A DNA stretch of 64,000 nt from Protula sp. h YS-2021 (taxonomy: Eukaryota; Annelida; Polychaeta; Sabellida; Serpulidae): the NCBI GenBank assembly GCA_949752745.1, contig OX457034.1, forward strand, positions 2,204,646-2,268,645, written 5' to 3'. Made by a program: the position numbers and the translations under genes. Shown piece by piece: positions 46,766-59,577 of the stretch. The notes under the pieces were generated by a model. That model was not told the origin of the DNA, ran no database searches, and was given only the letters and a program-made list of their open reading frames with translations. How positions within the stretch are numbered: position 1 is the first letter of the stretch; each line of letters opens with the position of its first letter.

Positions 46766-47369
46766 TGTAACGATTTCAGATTACCCCCAATTTCAGCCCC
46801 CCCCCCGGAAATCTGAAATCGATTTCAAGTTCACGGGGGGGGGGGTAACTTGAAATCGGTTTCAGATTCCCCCCCCCCTCAAATTCCCCCCTCTTAAAAT
46901 TAAAAACAGACAGAGATAAAACAAAAAATAAAGTTTTATGTTTTTTTTGCCGAACTATGAAAATGTCTACATTTACGCAATGATACGTTCTATATACTAC
47001 AGCTTCTAAACATTAATACCATCACAAACCAGTCTTCACACTCTACTATGTATTCAGCCCTCTAATGTTCTAAGCCAGTCCTACAAAAGGCCCATGGAAG
47101 CAGTCATCGGAGCATCGAGGATTAGTAACACTGCTTCGATGACAGCCATGGCACTACAAGTCTGTATATACATTGACAGATGTAAATTTAAAAAATTCTA
47201 GGTATGCCTGGGGGGATTTGAAATCGGAGGAGGGAATCTGAAAACGATTTCAGATTCCCGCGGGGGGGGGGGAGATTTAAATTGATTTCGGATTCCCGGG
47301 GAGGAATCTGAAATCGATTTCAGATTCCCGGGTGGGGGCATTAAAGGGGGGTAATCTAAAATCGGTACA
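46766..47369 (+). mobile_element. Ginger1-like element, family B, copy B
   Basis: A 604-bp element, TGTAACGATTTCAGATTACC to ATCGGTACA, with exact CCGG duplications at 46762-46765 and 47370-47373. Removing it gives GCTCCCCGGGTCATGG, the same sequence as intact units of the neighbouring array (for example near 47500), so empty sites exist in the window. Interior 46975-47165 is absent from copy A (extra sequence with a TCATCGGAGCATCGAGG...TGCTTCGATGACA imperfect inverted pair). Confidence 0.85.
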
Positions 47370-47373
47370 CCGG

Positions 47374-47710
47374 GTCATGGACACGCATAGCAACCAGTTC
47401 GTGCGTGAGTGCTCCCTGGGTCATGGACACGCATAGCAACCAGTTCGTGCGTGAGTGCTCCCTGGGTCATGGACACGCATAGCAACCAGTTCGTGCGTGA
47501 GTGCTCCCCGGGTCATGGACACGCATAGCAACCAGTTCGTGCGTGAGTGCTCCCCGGGTCATGGACACGCATAGCAACCAAATCGTACATGAGTGCCCCC
47601 CCCCCCCGAGTCATGGACACGCATGGTAACCAGTTTGCACGTTAGTATCTCCCCCCCCCCCCCACCGAGTCATTGTCACGCATGGTAACCATTTTGCACG
47701 TGAGTGCCCC
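47374..47710. repeat. 47-bp array GTCATGGACACGCATAGCAA
   Basis: About seven units joined by CAGTTCGTGCGTGAGTGCTC and CCCCGG; later units carry longer C runs. Same family as 31635-32395. Confidence 0.9.
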
Positions 47711-48489
47711 CTCCCTCCAAGGAAAACGTTTGATACTACAGCGAGAACCAGTTGTATTCTGTCCGGATAGAAACCCCGCCCAACACTGCTTGACCACGTT
47801 GTAGTCGAGGAGTCGACGCTAAGCTACTAAAATGAGGCCTGCAGACACGTTGGAGTAGGTTTGACTTCTACACAGAAGCCGACAGACCAAAACAAAGCTG
47901 TTTCCTGTCTAAACCGGCTGGTCTTAGGTTTGGGGATTTTTTCGCTGATGTACGAGGGTAGGGACGGACTGATGAAAATGTCTACACTAAATCAAAATCT
48001 AAATTTCTTAAAAGAAAAAATCTATTAATCTGAAATGCTAAAAATCTAAACTTCTGAAATATTAAAATGCTAAAGGTCCGAAATCAAAATGTAAAATTCT
48101 GAAATACCAAAAATCTCTAGTTTTGAAATAGTAAAAATCTAAAGTTATGAAAAACTCCATAAAAATCTAATGTTCTAATATGAAAGCTGAGCTTAGATGT
48201 CAGATTACATTTGGTATGAAGTGTCATGCAGCGCTCCGAAATCTAGTATCATTTGGCTTCAGAAATAAACGTTTAAAAAAAGTTTTAAAAAACCTTTTTG
48301 TCTAGGCGAAATATTAAACACTTGGCCTCAAATAATATTTTAAAAATTACTTCTCGATTCGAGTAGAATTTTAGAAACTTTTCAGGCAGATTTTGATTTG
48401 CTTTCCTTTGCAGAAAAGTTAATGATTTTTAGATTTTAACAATTTCTAAGGAACTTTTTGGCTGGTTCGAAACATTTTAAAAACAGCTT
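47711..48489. other. gene-free stretch
   Basis: 47980-48180 has loosely repeated AAAAATCTAAA/TTCTGAAAT words. Nothing else recognised. Confidence 0.5.
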
Positions 48490-49920
48490 TTTTATTTACT
48501 CTATAAAACAGCATCCCTCCTCATCCCTCCCCAGCTTTCCCCACCCCTCCTCATCGCTCCTCTTGTCTCCCATCCTTCTCCATCCCTCCCCATCCCTCCT
48601 CATCCCTTCTCATCCCTCCCCGTTCCTTCCCATCAATCCTCATCCTTCCCCATTCCTCCTTATCTCTGCCCATCACTCCTCATCCCTCTTCATCCTTCCT
48701 CATCCCTCCCCACACCTCCTCACCCGTCCCCATCCCTTCTAGTCCCTCTCTTCCCTCCCCATCGCTCCTCATCCCTCCCCATCCTACTTCATCCCTCCTG
48801 ATGAATCCCCATAATTCCCCATCCCTCCCCATAGCTCCTTACTCCTCCCCATCCCTTCTAGGCCCTCCTCATCCTTCCGCATCGCTTCTTATCCCTCCCC
48901 ATCCCTCCCCATCAATCCTCACCCCTGCCCATCCCTCCTCATTCCTCCCCATTCTTCCTCATCCCTCCTGATCCCTCCCCATCCCTTCCCATCAATCCTC
49001 ACCCCTGCCCATCCCTCCTGATCCCTCCCCATTTTTTATCATCCCTCCTGATCCCTCCCCATCCCTCCCCATCAATCCTCACTCCTCCCCATCCCTCCCC
49101 ATCCCTCCCCATTCTTCCTCATCCCTCCTGATCCCTCCCCATCCCTTCCCATCAATCCTCACCCCTGCCCATCCCTCCTGATCCCTCCCCATCCCTTCCC
49201 ATCAATCCTCACCCCTGCCCATCCCTCCTGATCCCTCCCCATCCCTTCCCATCAATCCTCACCCCTGCCCATCCCTCCTCATCCCTCCCCATTCTTCCTC
49301 ATCCCTCCTCACCCCTCCCCATCCCTTCTAGTTCCTCCTCATCCTTCCGCATCGCTTCTTATCCCTCCCCATCCCTCCCCATCAATCCTCACCCCTGCCC
49401 ATCCCTCCTCATCCCTCCCCATTCTTCCTCATCCCTCCTGATCCCTTCCCATCCCTCCCCATCAATCCTCACCCCTGCCCACCCCCCCTGATCTCTCCCC
49501 ATTCTTCCTCATCCCTCCTGATCCCTCCCTGTTCTTCCTCATCCTTCCTGATCCCTCTCCATTCTTCCTCATCCCTCCTGATCCCTCCCCATTCTTCCTC
49601 ATCCCTCCTCACCCCTCCCCGTCCCTTCTAGTCCCTCCTCATCCTTCCGTATCGCTTCTTATCCCTCCCCATCCCTCCCCATTAATCCTCACCCCTGCCT
49701 ATCCCTCCTCATCCCTCCCCATTCTTCCTCATCCCTCCTGATCCCTCCCCATCCCTCCCCATCAATCCTCACCCCTGCCCATCTCATCCCTCCCCATTCT
49801 TCCTCATCCCTCCTGATCCCTCCCCATCCCTCCCCATCAATCCTCACCCCTGCCCATCCCTCCTCATCCCTCCCCATTCTTCCTCATCCTTCCTGATCCC
49901 TCCCCATTCCCTCCTCCCCA
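48490..49920. repeat. pyrimidine-rich 10-bp minisatellite with higher-order units
   Basis: CATCCCTCCC/CATCCCTCCT units with repeated blocks containing CATCAATCCTCACCCCTGCC. Homopyrimidine on the plus strand over 1.4 kb. Confidence 0.9.
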
Positions 49921-49989
49921 CTCGATCCTTGCTGACTAAAGAGTGTAATTTATTATGAACATCCAGTGCATATAAATGGCCAGGTCAGA

Positions 49990-50715
49990 AAGACTGCACA
50001 CGAGTAACGCATCACAATGAAAGAATGCACACGAGTGTCTGTAATGCATTAAAATGAAAGAATGCACACGAGTGTCTGTAATGCATTAAAATGAAAGAAT
50101 GCACACGAGTGTCTGTAATGTATTAAAATGAAAGAATGCACACGAGTGTCTGTAATGCATTAAAATGAAAGAATGCACACGAGTGTCTGTAATGCATTAA
50201 AATGAAAGAATGCACACGAGTGTCCGTAATGTATTAAAATGAAAGAATGCACACGAGTGTCTGTAATGCATTAAAATGAAAGAATGCACACGAGTGTCTG
50301 TAATGCATTAAAATGAAAGAATGCACACGAGTGTCCGTAATGTATTAAAATGAAAGAATGCACACGAGTGTCTGTAATGCATTAAAATGAAAGAATGCAC
50401 ACGAGTGTCTGTAATGCATTAAAATGAAAGAATGCACACGAGTGTCCGTAATGTATTAAAATGAAAGAATGCACACGAGTGTCTGTAATGCATTAAAATG
50501 AAAGAATGCACACGAGTGTCTGTAATGCATTAAAATGAAAGAATGCACACGAGTGTCCGTAATGTATTAAAATGAAAGCATGCACACGAGTGTCTGTTTA
50601 TGCATTAAAATGAAAGCATGCACACGAGTGTCTGTAATGCATTAAAATGAAAGAATGCACACGAGTGTCTGTAATGTATTAAAATGAAAGAATGCACACG
50701 AGTGTCTATAAAATT
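49990..50715. repeat. 37-bp minisatellite with three-unit periodicity
   Basis: About 19 units of GAATGCACACGAGTGTCTGT plus AATGCATTAAAATGAAA. In the middle, every third unit has GTCCGTAATGTATT, giving a 111-bp higher-order repeat. Confidence 0.95.
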
Positions 50716-51530
50716 CTAAAGGCAATCCTTTGATTCTATCTTTATAGTTTGTTCTGAGAATTGAGGTTTTGAAAAAGAATCCTTATTAAATTGAATTCCT
50801 CAATTCCTAACGAAACAAGAGATGGAGTGGTCTTGTTTATTCTTAAGCAGACAAGACAGTCCAGTAGTAAGCGTAGGTGAAGCAGAGTGAAATTATAATC
50901 TTATCTTTTATTACGAATTACCTTCGTTTTTGTTAGAATTTGTTTGCATTTCTTTGAAAGTTGAGAAGAAAGCCATACCATTTCAGTATGTGTGTATATA
51001 TTTTGAACTGTCAATGATATTGACCTTATGGCAATGATACATTCGGTTTTGACAATTTCAAAAGGCCAAATATTTTCTGTCACGCCACTAACCGATTGTA
51101 GGACAAAAGAACGTCCTTTTCATATATTATTTGACAATAATAGTTTTGTTTTAATTTGTTTCACTAGAAAGAGTAAGTCTCACCCATAACAAACAGAACG
51201 TAGGACTAAAGCCCCCCCCCCCCCCCGCCCCCGAGCGAAAACCCTTCTTATTTCGGCAGACTAGGACTAAAGCCCCCGGTAAAACAGCCCCCCATCCCAC
51301 GGCGAACAGCCTACCCCCCTTTCGATTGAGTTTTTAAATAACTTCGTTATTCTTAATTTGAACGCTTATGTAAATCACTATTTGATGTTAAATTGTGTGT
51401 TAACACAAATGAACAACAAATATGTTTTTATGTTGCTTTAAAATCTAATCCTTCAACCACTCTGCATGTACAAGCACTAAAATCCGCGGGTTAAAATATA
51501 CACATACACAGTTTATGATCACAGTTCGCG
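50716..51530. other. gene-free stretch
   Basis: AT-rich, with a C run at 51211-51226 and a duplicated GGACTAAAGCCCCC word. No gene recognised. Confidence 0.5.
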
Positions 51531-51537
51531 CATAATA

Positions 51538-51894
51538 TTAAAGTTCAGCAAAGGTGCGCGTTGTGTCCAAGACCAATGAGGGCTTCGGATAATGTTTCTC
51601 GCCGGCTGCTCGGGAGCGGTAAATCCTCTTCAGGCGGTTTTGTAAGCGGATAGTTTCTTCGTGGCGGCGGCGCTTTCTGGGTGGCTGGTCCCGGGCAGAT
51701 TGCTCAATGTGAGCGAGCGCGACGGCAGCATCCTGCTGCAGGCACTCGATGGCGACCCACAGAGATGGGTAGTCGTGCCCAACCACAGTCCGGAACGCAC
51801 TGTTCCAGCCTTCGCACCTGATACTGGTGCGATCGCCGTCCTGTGGTTCGGTCACGTGCTGGTTCCACACTTCCGGCTCGTAACGGGGAGGTAT
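51538..51894 (-). pseudogene. MULE-type transposase C-terminal fragment
   Basis: Minus-strand frame whose product reads RYEPEVWN, then RTSIRCEGWNSAF, VGHDYPSLW and IECLQQDAA, and a basic PPRKRRRHEET segment. From memory, the W-N ... R-T-x-x-x-x-EGWN-x-AF ... VGH-x-(H/Y)-P-S-x-W-x-x-I-E pattern is the C-terminal part of MULE transposases that often accompany FLYWCH zinc fingers in invertebrates. The catalytic DDE part is absent. The frame extends upstream to 52122 without similarity I can name. It could also be the last exon of a domesticated gene. GC-rich compared with its surroundings. Confidence 0.6.
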
Positions 51895-52309
51895 GCGCCG
51901 ACGACGCATGGGTGGTGGGGTCGCGTCGGGATCTACGGCAGGTGATTGGACCTGGCGGCAGCTGCCGGACACGTATGCGGCTTTCGCGCTTGGCAGATCG
52001 GCATGTACGGCGGGCTCCTTCCTTAGCAACTCCTGGCTGAGGATGGTGGACGTCTTTTCTCGGCTTGATGTGGACCTCTCTTTGAATGGCTCTTTCACCT
52101 TGACAGCAGCTAACAGGGTCATGGCTGTGCTCGATTTGCTGCTTCACCGCCATGACCTCGACACCGGTAATCACAGGGGGGAGGCTCTTCGCCGGGGGGG
52201 GGGGGAGGCTGCTTGTCCGTTTACCATACCAACAGTACCGCCGATATACATGACATCACAACTTTACATCGCCGATGTCGATGACACCACAACCCAACAC
52301 CGGCCAAGT

Positions 52310-52460
52310 CGATGACACCACAACCCAACACCACCACAACCACCACCACCACCACCACCACCACCAAAACTGCCGTTCTCATCACTAATACCATCTCCAC
52401 GACCAGCACCGCCACCACTGCCACCACCACCATCACCACCACCACCAACGTCACAACATA
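52310..52460. repeat. (CAC)n trinucleotide tract
   Basis: ACCACCACC runs with interruptions. Confidence 0.9.
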
Positions 52461-52844
52461 TCCGCCGCTATTGCTGCTATCACCACAGCAAGCGTCAACG
52501 GCTACACAACCTCTACCATTGCCGCGACCAGAAAAACCACCGTCTTGGTAGTCTTCGCCAAATCGGAGCTTGTATTTCCTTTAATTTGCCTTGATAGTTC
52601 TAGACATCAACAGCTGGTCTAACCGTATTGACAAGCTTCAATGTTATTTTAATGTTTTTAGCTTGTAGGGTACGGCTTTGCGAGCTTTTAGATTCAGATA
52701 GTTTCATTGCATATAAACAACTATAATAGTTTCTGAAGGTGGTTGGGACGAGACTTCAACAGTTTACCCCAACAAGGCAATGCTCTCACCATTTCATATG
52801 CTATTAGTTCACTGTACTAATTCGGTCAGTCCAGAGACTGCATT

Positions 52845-54455
52845 GCTACTTTGCTGTTTGTGACTGACACTTTGATGCTTGTAACGACACTTTGCCGCTT
52901 GTGACTACCACTTCGCTGCTTGTGACTGCCACTTTGCTGCTTGTGACTGTCACTTTCCTGCTTGTGACTACCACTTCGTTGCTTGTGACTGCCACTTTGC
53001 TGCTTGTGACTGTTACTTTCCTGCTTGTGACTACCACTTCGTTGCTTGTGACTACCACTTCGCTGCTTGTGACTGCCACTTTCCTGCTTGTGACTACCAC
53101 TTCGCTGCTTGTGACTGCCACTTTCCTGCTTGTGACTGACCCTTTGCTGCCTCTGACTGACACTTGGCTGCTTGTGACTGATCCTTTGCTGCCTCTGACT
53201 GACACTTTTCTGCTTGTGACTGACACTTTGCTGCCTGTGACTGACACTTTGCTGCTTGTGACTACCACTTTGCTGTTTGTGACTGACACTTTGATGCTTG
53301 TGACTGACACTTTGCTGCTTGTGACTACCACTTTGCTGCTTGTGACTACCACTTCGCTGCTTGTGACTGCCACTTCGCTGCTTGTGACTGCCACTTTGCT
53401 GCTTGTGACTGTCACTTTCCTGCTTGTGACTACCACTTCGCTGCTTGTGACTACCACTTCGCTGCTTGTGACTGCCACTTTCCTGCTTGTGACTGACCCT
53501 TTGCTGCCTCTGACTGACACTTGGCTGCTTGTGACTGACCCTTTGCTGCCTCTGACTGCCACTTTGCTGCCTCTGACTGCCACTTTGCTGCCTGTGACTA
53601 CCACTTCGCTGCTTGTGACTACCACTTCGCTGCTTGTGACTGACACTTTGCTGCTTGTGACTACCACTTTGCTGCTTGTGACTACCACTTGGCTGCTTGT
53701 GACTGACACTTTCCTGCTTGTGACTGACACTTTGCTGCCTCTGACTGACACTTGGCTGCTTGTGACTACCACTTCGCTGCTTGTGACTGCCACTTTCCTG
53801 CTTGTGACTGACCCTTTGCTGCCTCTGACTGACACTTTTCTGCTTGTGACTGACACTTTGATGCATGTAACCGACACTTTGCTGCTTGTGACTGACACTT
53901 TGCTGCCTCTGACTGACACTTTGCTACTTGTGACTGACACTTTGCTACTTGTGACTGACACTTTGCTGCCTCTGACTGACACTTTTCTGCTTGTGACTGA
54001 CACTTTGATGCATGTAACCGACACTTTGCTGCTTGTGACTGCCACTTTGCTGCTTGTGACTACCACTTTGCCGCTTGTGACTACCACTTTGCTGCTTGTG
54101 ACTGACACTTTGCTGCCTCTGATTGACACTTTTCTGCTTGTGACTGACACTTTGATGCATATTACCGACACTTTGCTGCTTGTGACTGCCACTTTGCTGC
54201 TTGTGACTGCCACTTTCCTGCTTGTGACTACCACTTTGCCGCTTGTGACTACCACTTTGCTGCTTGTGACTGACACTTTGCTGCCTCTGATTGACACATT
54301 TCTGCTTGTGACTGACAATTTGATGCATATTACCGACACTTTGCTGCTTGTGACTGACACTTTGCTGCCTCTGACTGACACTTTGCTGCTTGTGACTGCC
54401 ACTTTGATGCTTGTAACCGACACTTTGCTGTTTGTGACTGCCACTTTGATTACAA
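52845..54455. repeat. 21-bp minisatellite GCTGCTTGTGACTGCCACTTT
   Basis: About 76 units over 1.6 kb with CTTCGCTG, CTTTCCTG and GCCTCTGAC variants. The unit is seven codons long, so three or more frames stay open for 300-550 codons; I do not regard these as genes. Flanks 52461-52844 and 54456-54640 hold nothing recognised. Confidence 0.95.
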
Positions 54456-54640
54456 ATCCTTGTATACACGAAGCAAAGTATATTTATGATGTAAAAGTAA
54501 CGTATTTCAAAAAGAGTAATACAACGGTCAACATTTAATTTGGTTCATTCTGTAATAAAGGAGTTCTGAAATAAAAATGTTCATTTCGCTCTTTCAGCTG
54601 TTAGCCTACAAATATTATATGCTGATTTTTATGCCCACCG

Positions 54641-55690
54641 CTCCTGCTGCACGCCGTTAACAACAGCTACTGCCAAACGTCTTTGCACACCGCTCCTGCT
54701 ACATGTCTATGCCGACGGCTCCTGCTACAGGTCTGTGGCCACGACTCCTGCTACATGTCTATGCCGACGGCTCCTGCTACAGGTCTGTGGCCACGACTCC
54801 TGCTACATGTCTATGCCGACGGCTCCTGCTACACGTCTGTGCCAACGACTCCTACTACATGTCTATGCCGACGGCTCCTGCTACAGGTCTGTGGCCACGA
54901 CTCCTGCTACATGTCTATGCCGACGGCTCCTGCTACAGGTCTTTGCCCACAGCTCCTGCTGCACGTCTTAACCCACCGCTCCTGCTACACGTCTGTGCCA
55001 ACGACTCCTGCTACACGTCTATACCCACGGCTCCTGCTACAAGTCTTTGCCCACGACTCACAGCTCCTGCTACACGTCTGTGCCCACAGCTCATGCTACA
55101 CGTTTTTGCCCACGGCTCCTGCTACACGTCTGTGCCCACAGCTCATGCTACACGACTTTACCCACAGCTCCTGCTACACGTCTTTGCCCACAGCTCCTGC
55201 TACACGTCTGTGCCCACAGCTCATGCTACACGTCTTTACCCACAGCTCCTGCTACACATCTTTGCCCACAGCTCCTGCTGCACGTCTTAACCCACCGCTC
55301 CTGTTACACGTCTGTGCCCACGACTCCTGCTACACGTTTTTACCTACAGCTCCTGCTACACGTCTGTGCCCACAGCTCATGCTACACGTCTTTACCCACA
55401 GCTCCTGCTACACATCTTTGCCCACAGCTCCTGCTGCACGTCTTAACCCACCGCTCCTGTTACACGTCTGTGCCCACGACTCCTGCTACACGTTTTTACC
55501 TACAGCTCCTGCTACACGTCTATACCCACGGCTCCTGCTACAAGTCTTTGCCCACGACTCCTACACGTCTTTACTCACAGCTCCTGCTACACGTCTGTGC
55601 CCACAGCTCTTGCTACACGTTTTTGCCCACAGCTCCTGCTACACGTCTTTACCCACAGCTCCTGCTACACGTCACTACCCACGGCTAGCG
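54641..55690. repeat. 26-bp minisatellite GCTCCTGCTACACGTCT
   Basis: About 40 units of 26 bp. Three units make 78 bp, so all three plus-strand frames read through and show the same words in rotation. Confidence 0.95.
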
Positions 55691-56650
55691 AGACAGTGGA
55701 ACTTCTGTAAACTTTCTGAAGAAACCATCGCTTACTCTGCGGTATCACAAATCAGTGCAAAAATACAAACAAAAGTGAGGAAATGCAACAAGGTTTCCTT
55801 TGGCGAAGCTTCTTTTCAAATTGACTGCCAAAAAGGCAAAAATTACTACCAAGCGAAACTTTGCACTAACAGCTCGGCAAAAATTAAAATATATTTTTTT
55901 TATGTAATGCCGCGTGAGTTTTTTTTTTTGCGGGAAGGGAGGGGGCAGTCACTGCACACGACCCACGTGCACTGTGATGCGCACTAATTGGCCTCGGATG
56001 AATACAATAAGCCTAAGTGTTATTCTGCTTATTTATTCATTATTACGATACTCGGTTCATATAACAGAAATAAAAGTAACCTTTTGTGGCGGTCTTGTGT
56101 TTCCCCTCTGTATAATACACACCCCTTTTGTTTATTCATGACTTAACCCGATCATCCCAATAGCTTATTACTACGGTAGAATAGATCAAAGGGCGGCGTA
56201 AGAATAACAAATTTACAGTTTTAATTGAGTATGGGGTGTATATGGGTGATCTATTATGTAGCTTTCTATGTGTACCATTAACACAATGTGTTTTTTGCAG
56301 ATTGCATTTTTGTAAAAAAAAGAATCCACATATATATGGACTTAAATTGTAGTCGTATATTATGAATGGTATGGATTGACAATGCGCTTGAATGCGCAAC
56401 TATGGATTGAAAATGCGCGAGTACGGATTGACAATGTGAAGCATGGATTGAGGATGTGTAAGAATGGATGGAGAATGCGCGAATTAGTTTTTGGTGAACA
56501 ATAATAACAGCAATGGGTTCAATGCGAACCGAGGAGGTCTTAAAATGGGTTCGCGATGGTTCCGAAAACCACACAAAAGGGTTCGAAGTGGTCGAATAGG
56601 GAAGCAGAATGGCTTCGTGACAGCCTGCTCTGCTGACAGAAAGAAAGAAC
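55691..56650. other. gene-free stretch
   Basis: 56385-56480 has short GGATTGA-AATGCGC words repeated about five times. No gene recognised. Confidence 0.5.
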
Positions 56651-56654
56651 AAAA

Positions 56655-56689
<35 letters not shown>

Positions 56690-56739
56690 CATACATACAT
56701 AGATAGATAAAAAGAAAGAAAGAAAGAAAGATAGAAAGG

Positions 56740-56819
<80 letters not shown>

Positions 56820-57080
56820 CAAACAGACAGACAGACAGACAGATAGATAGATAGATAGCTAGCTAGATAGATAGATAGATAGATAGGTAGATAGATAGAT
56901 AGCTAGATAGATAGAGAGAGATAGAATGAAACAAAGAAAAAAGACAGATTGATATAAATATAGAAAGAACACGGGAAGAAATAAATGAATGGATGGATGG
57001 ATGGATGGTTGGATGGATGGATGGATAGAACGAAAGAATGCAAAACGAAAGAAAAAAGAACGAAAGAAAGGAAGAAAGAA
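56655..57080. repeat. (GATA)n, (GGAT)n and (GAAA)n tracts
   Basis: Long tetranucleotide tracts, mainly GATA, then GGAT at 56990-57030 and GAAA. Confidence 0.95.
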
Positions 57081-58267
57081 AGAAAAAGGAAAGAAAGATC
57101 AGAAAATTGTGAAAAATAATTTAAAAAAAGGATTTTGTGAAGTAACGACAGGTAAATAAGTTATTAAAGGTTAAAGAAAAAGTACGATGAAGAAAAGAAC
57201 TGAACAATATAAGTGTCGTATAGGCATTTAAAATTATAAAACAAAGATGACAAAAACGGTTGGTGATACGTAACAAGTGAGTTATGGAACGCACAGCTGT
57301 GGAATAAATGTTGTCCATTTGTAAAATGTTGTAAAAATATGATAAAAGAAAAGCCTGCACTGCTTTCGCGACCCGTTTATTATCATCAATCTCCTGCTGG
57401 CCCAGCGGTTGTTTCTTGTACGAAGGAAGAACACGTGGTTCATCTTCATTTATTTGCCATTCAGCTTTTGTGTAGCCTGTAATGAAATCTGTTGTTTTCT
57501 ATAAGCAATTTGACACAGCATGGCTTTTTCTGAATAGTCGAGGTGATGACCTTATTCAGTCGAGTGTGTCTCCCTATACACCCTTACCCCAATCCCCCCT
57601 CCCCTCCCCCTCCCCTCCCCTCCCCCACCTCCTCACCAGCTCCACATGTGACAAGCTTTTCTTTAGTGTCGCCCCATTAGTACCACGGGGGAGTTTGGGG
57701 TTGCATCCACCACCCCTCCCCCCATCATCCAAAATAGACCATCAAGATAGATCAGACGCTTCAAAGCCTACGTTCTGTAGTTGCCGTAAACAACAACAAC
57801 AACAAAACCCCTCCTGCCGAAAACAACAACAACAACCCCTCCTGCTTAACCCCGCGCCGAGATAATCGTGGATCCGTTCACGCTCTCCCACCCCTCACCC
57901 TCCCACCCACCACCCCCTTTCTTCCGAACCATTAACCCCCCCCCCCCTCCCCCGACTCAGCGCAACAAAAGATGCTGATGTCTTGATTATTACTTGTGAA
58001 ACAGTTATTTATGTGCTCCGCTTGTAGCGACACCTAAAACATGGGCCGTGTGACTAATGGAAATTAATTGAGGTTTTAGTTTTCTGCAGTCACAGATATT
58101 AGATTTCAGGAGGGGGAGGGGGGGAGGGGGAGGGGGTTTACTTACACATGTGGGATGTTTGAATTATTGCTACTGGTAGTCTCTCGTTTCATACATAAAG
58201 TTGTAAATAAAACAACGATTTGGCTATTTTCGAACAGCAAAGAAAAATATGATATTTTATAGTTAAA
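57081..58267. other. gene-free stretch with C/G runs
   Basis: Pyrimidine-rich 57575-57640, ACAACAACAAC-CCCTCCTGC duplicated at 57785-57845, G runs at 58110-58137. No gene recognised. Confidence 0.5.
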
Positions 58268-58365
58268 ACACGACTGGGAAAATCGCCGAAGCTTGAGACG
58301 AAAATCGCCGAAGCTTGAGACGAAAATCGCCGAAGCTTGAGACGAAAATCGCCGAAGCTTGAGAC
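58268..58365. repeat. 22-bp minisatellite, four units
   Basis: Perfect units of AAAATCGCCGAAGCTTGAGA plus CG. 58366-58689 holds nothing recognised. Confidence 0.95.
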
Positions 58366-58689
58366 ATTTAAAAGTTTTTCGGCTACTTTTGTGTTAATTA
58401 AAAAGATCTAGGGCAATTTATAGCTTTTTTCTAAAGGTTTCTACAATAAAGCTGAGTTTAACTTTTTATTATCACATATCGGCGTATGAATACATTTGTA
58501 TCCATTGAAACAAAAAGCATTCTTATCACACGCCATTTCATTTGAGTCATTTTTTTACTGACGGCATTGAAATAAAGCTCCCCTTTTCTAGCCCTTACGT
58601 TTGAAGGATTGTTGAAATAATTTGTCCAGTTTCGTTCCGTAACACCCGATTAAAGAAAATGCCCAGAAGACCCGAAAAATCTGAGACCA

Positions 58690-59150
58690 CTGTGTGAGCA
58701 GACACGGAGAGGCATTATGCTTCGTGTACACACGGAGAGGCCTTATGCTTCGTGTATACACGGAGAGGCCTTATTTCTCCTGCACACACGGAGAGGCCTT
58801 ATGCTTCGTGTACACACGGAGAGGCCTTATGTCTCGTGTACACACGGAGATTCCTTATGTTTCGTGTACACACGGAGGGGCCTTATGCTTCGTGTACACA
58901 CGGAGAGGCATTATGCTTCGTGTACACATGGAGAGGCCTTATGCTTCGTGCACACACGGAGAGGCCTTATGCTTCGTGCACACACGGAGAGGCCTTATGC
59001 TTCGTGTACACACGGAGAGGCCTTATGCTTCGTGTACACACGGAGGGGCCTTATGCTTCGTGTACTCACGGAAAGGCCTTATGCTTCGTGCACACACGGA
59101 GAGGCCTTATGCTTCGTGTACACACGGAGGGGCCTTATGTCTCTGCATGA
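58690..59150. repeat. 28-bp minisatellite GGCCTTATGCTTCGTGTACA
   Basis: About 16 highly similar units, each with CACGGAGA. All three plus frames are open because 28 bp shifts the frame by one each unit. Confidence 0.95.
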
Positions 59151-59404
59151 GCTTCCATGAAAGGAGGTGGGGGAGGGCGATGAGGGTGAACAAGTGTGCA
59201 CGGCTTAGGGTTCCTTCATCCATCCTACATAAATGATCAGCAGTTGTATTGGGGGGGGGGGGGGGCTGGGGGATGGGTGAGTTGGGATCTTATTCGTGTA
59301 CCTCATGGTGAGGTCACCACACTGTACAGTGTGGTTCAATCTGAATGTTCAACTATATCTTAAATTGTTTTTGATTTTATTGCTGTATTTTTAATTGTAT
59401 CCGC

Positions 59405-59577
<173 letters not shown>

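Noticed and set aside
52846..54538. Open frames of 346-548 codons on both strands
   Set aside because: They lie in a 21-bp minisatellite whose unit is seven codons; many frames are open at once, and the products are pure repeat.
54683..55987. 434-codon plus-strand frame
   Set aside because: 26-bp minisatellite; the three frames give the same words in rotation, which shows repeat origin, not coding selection.
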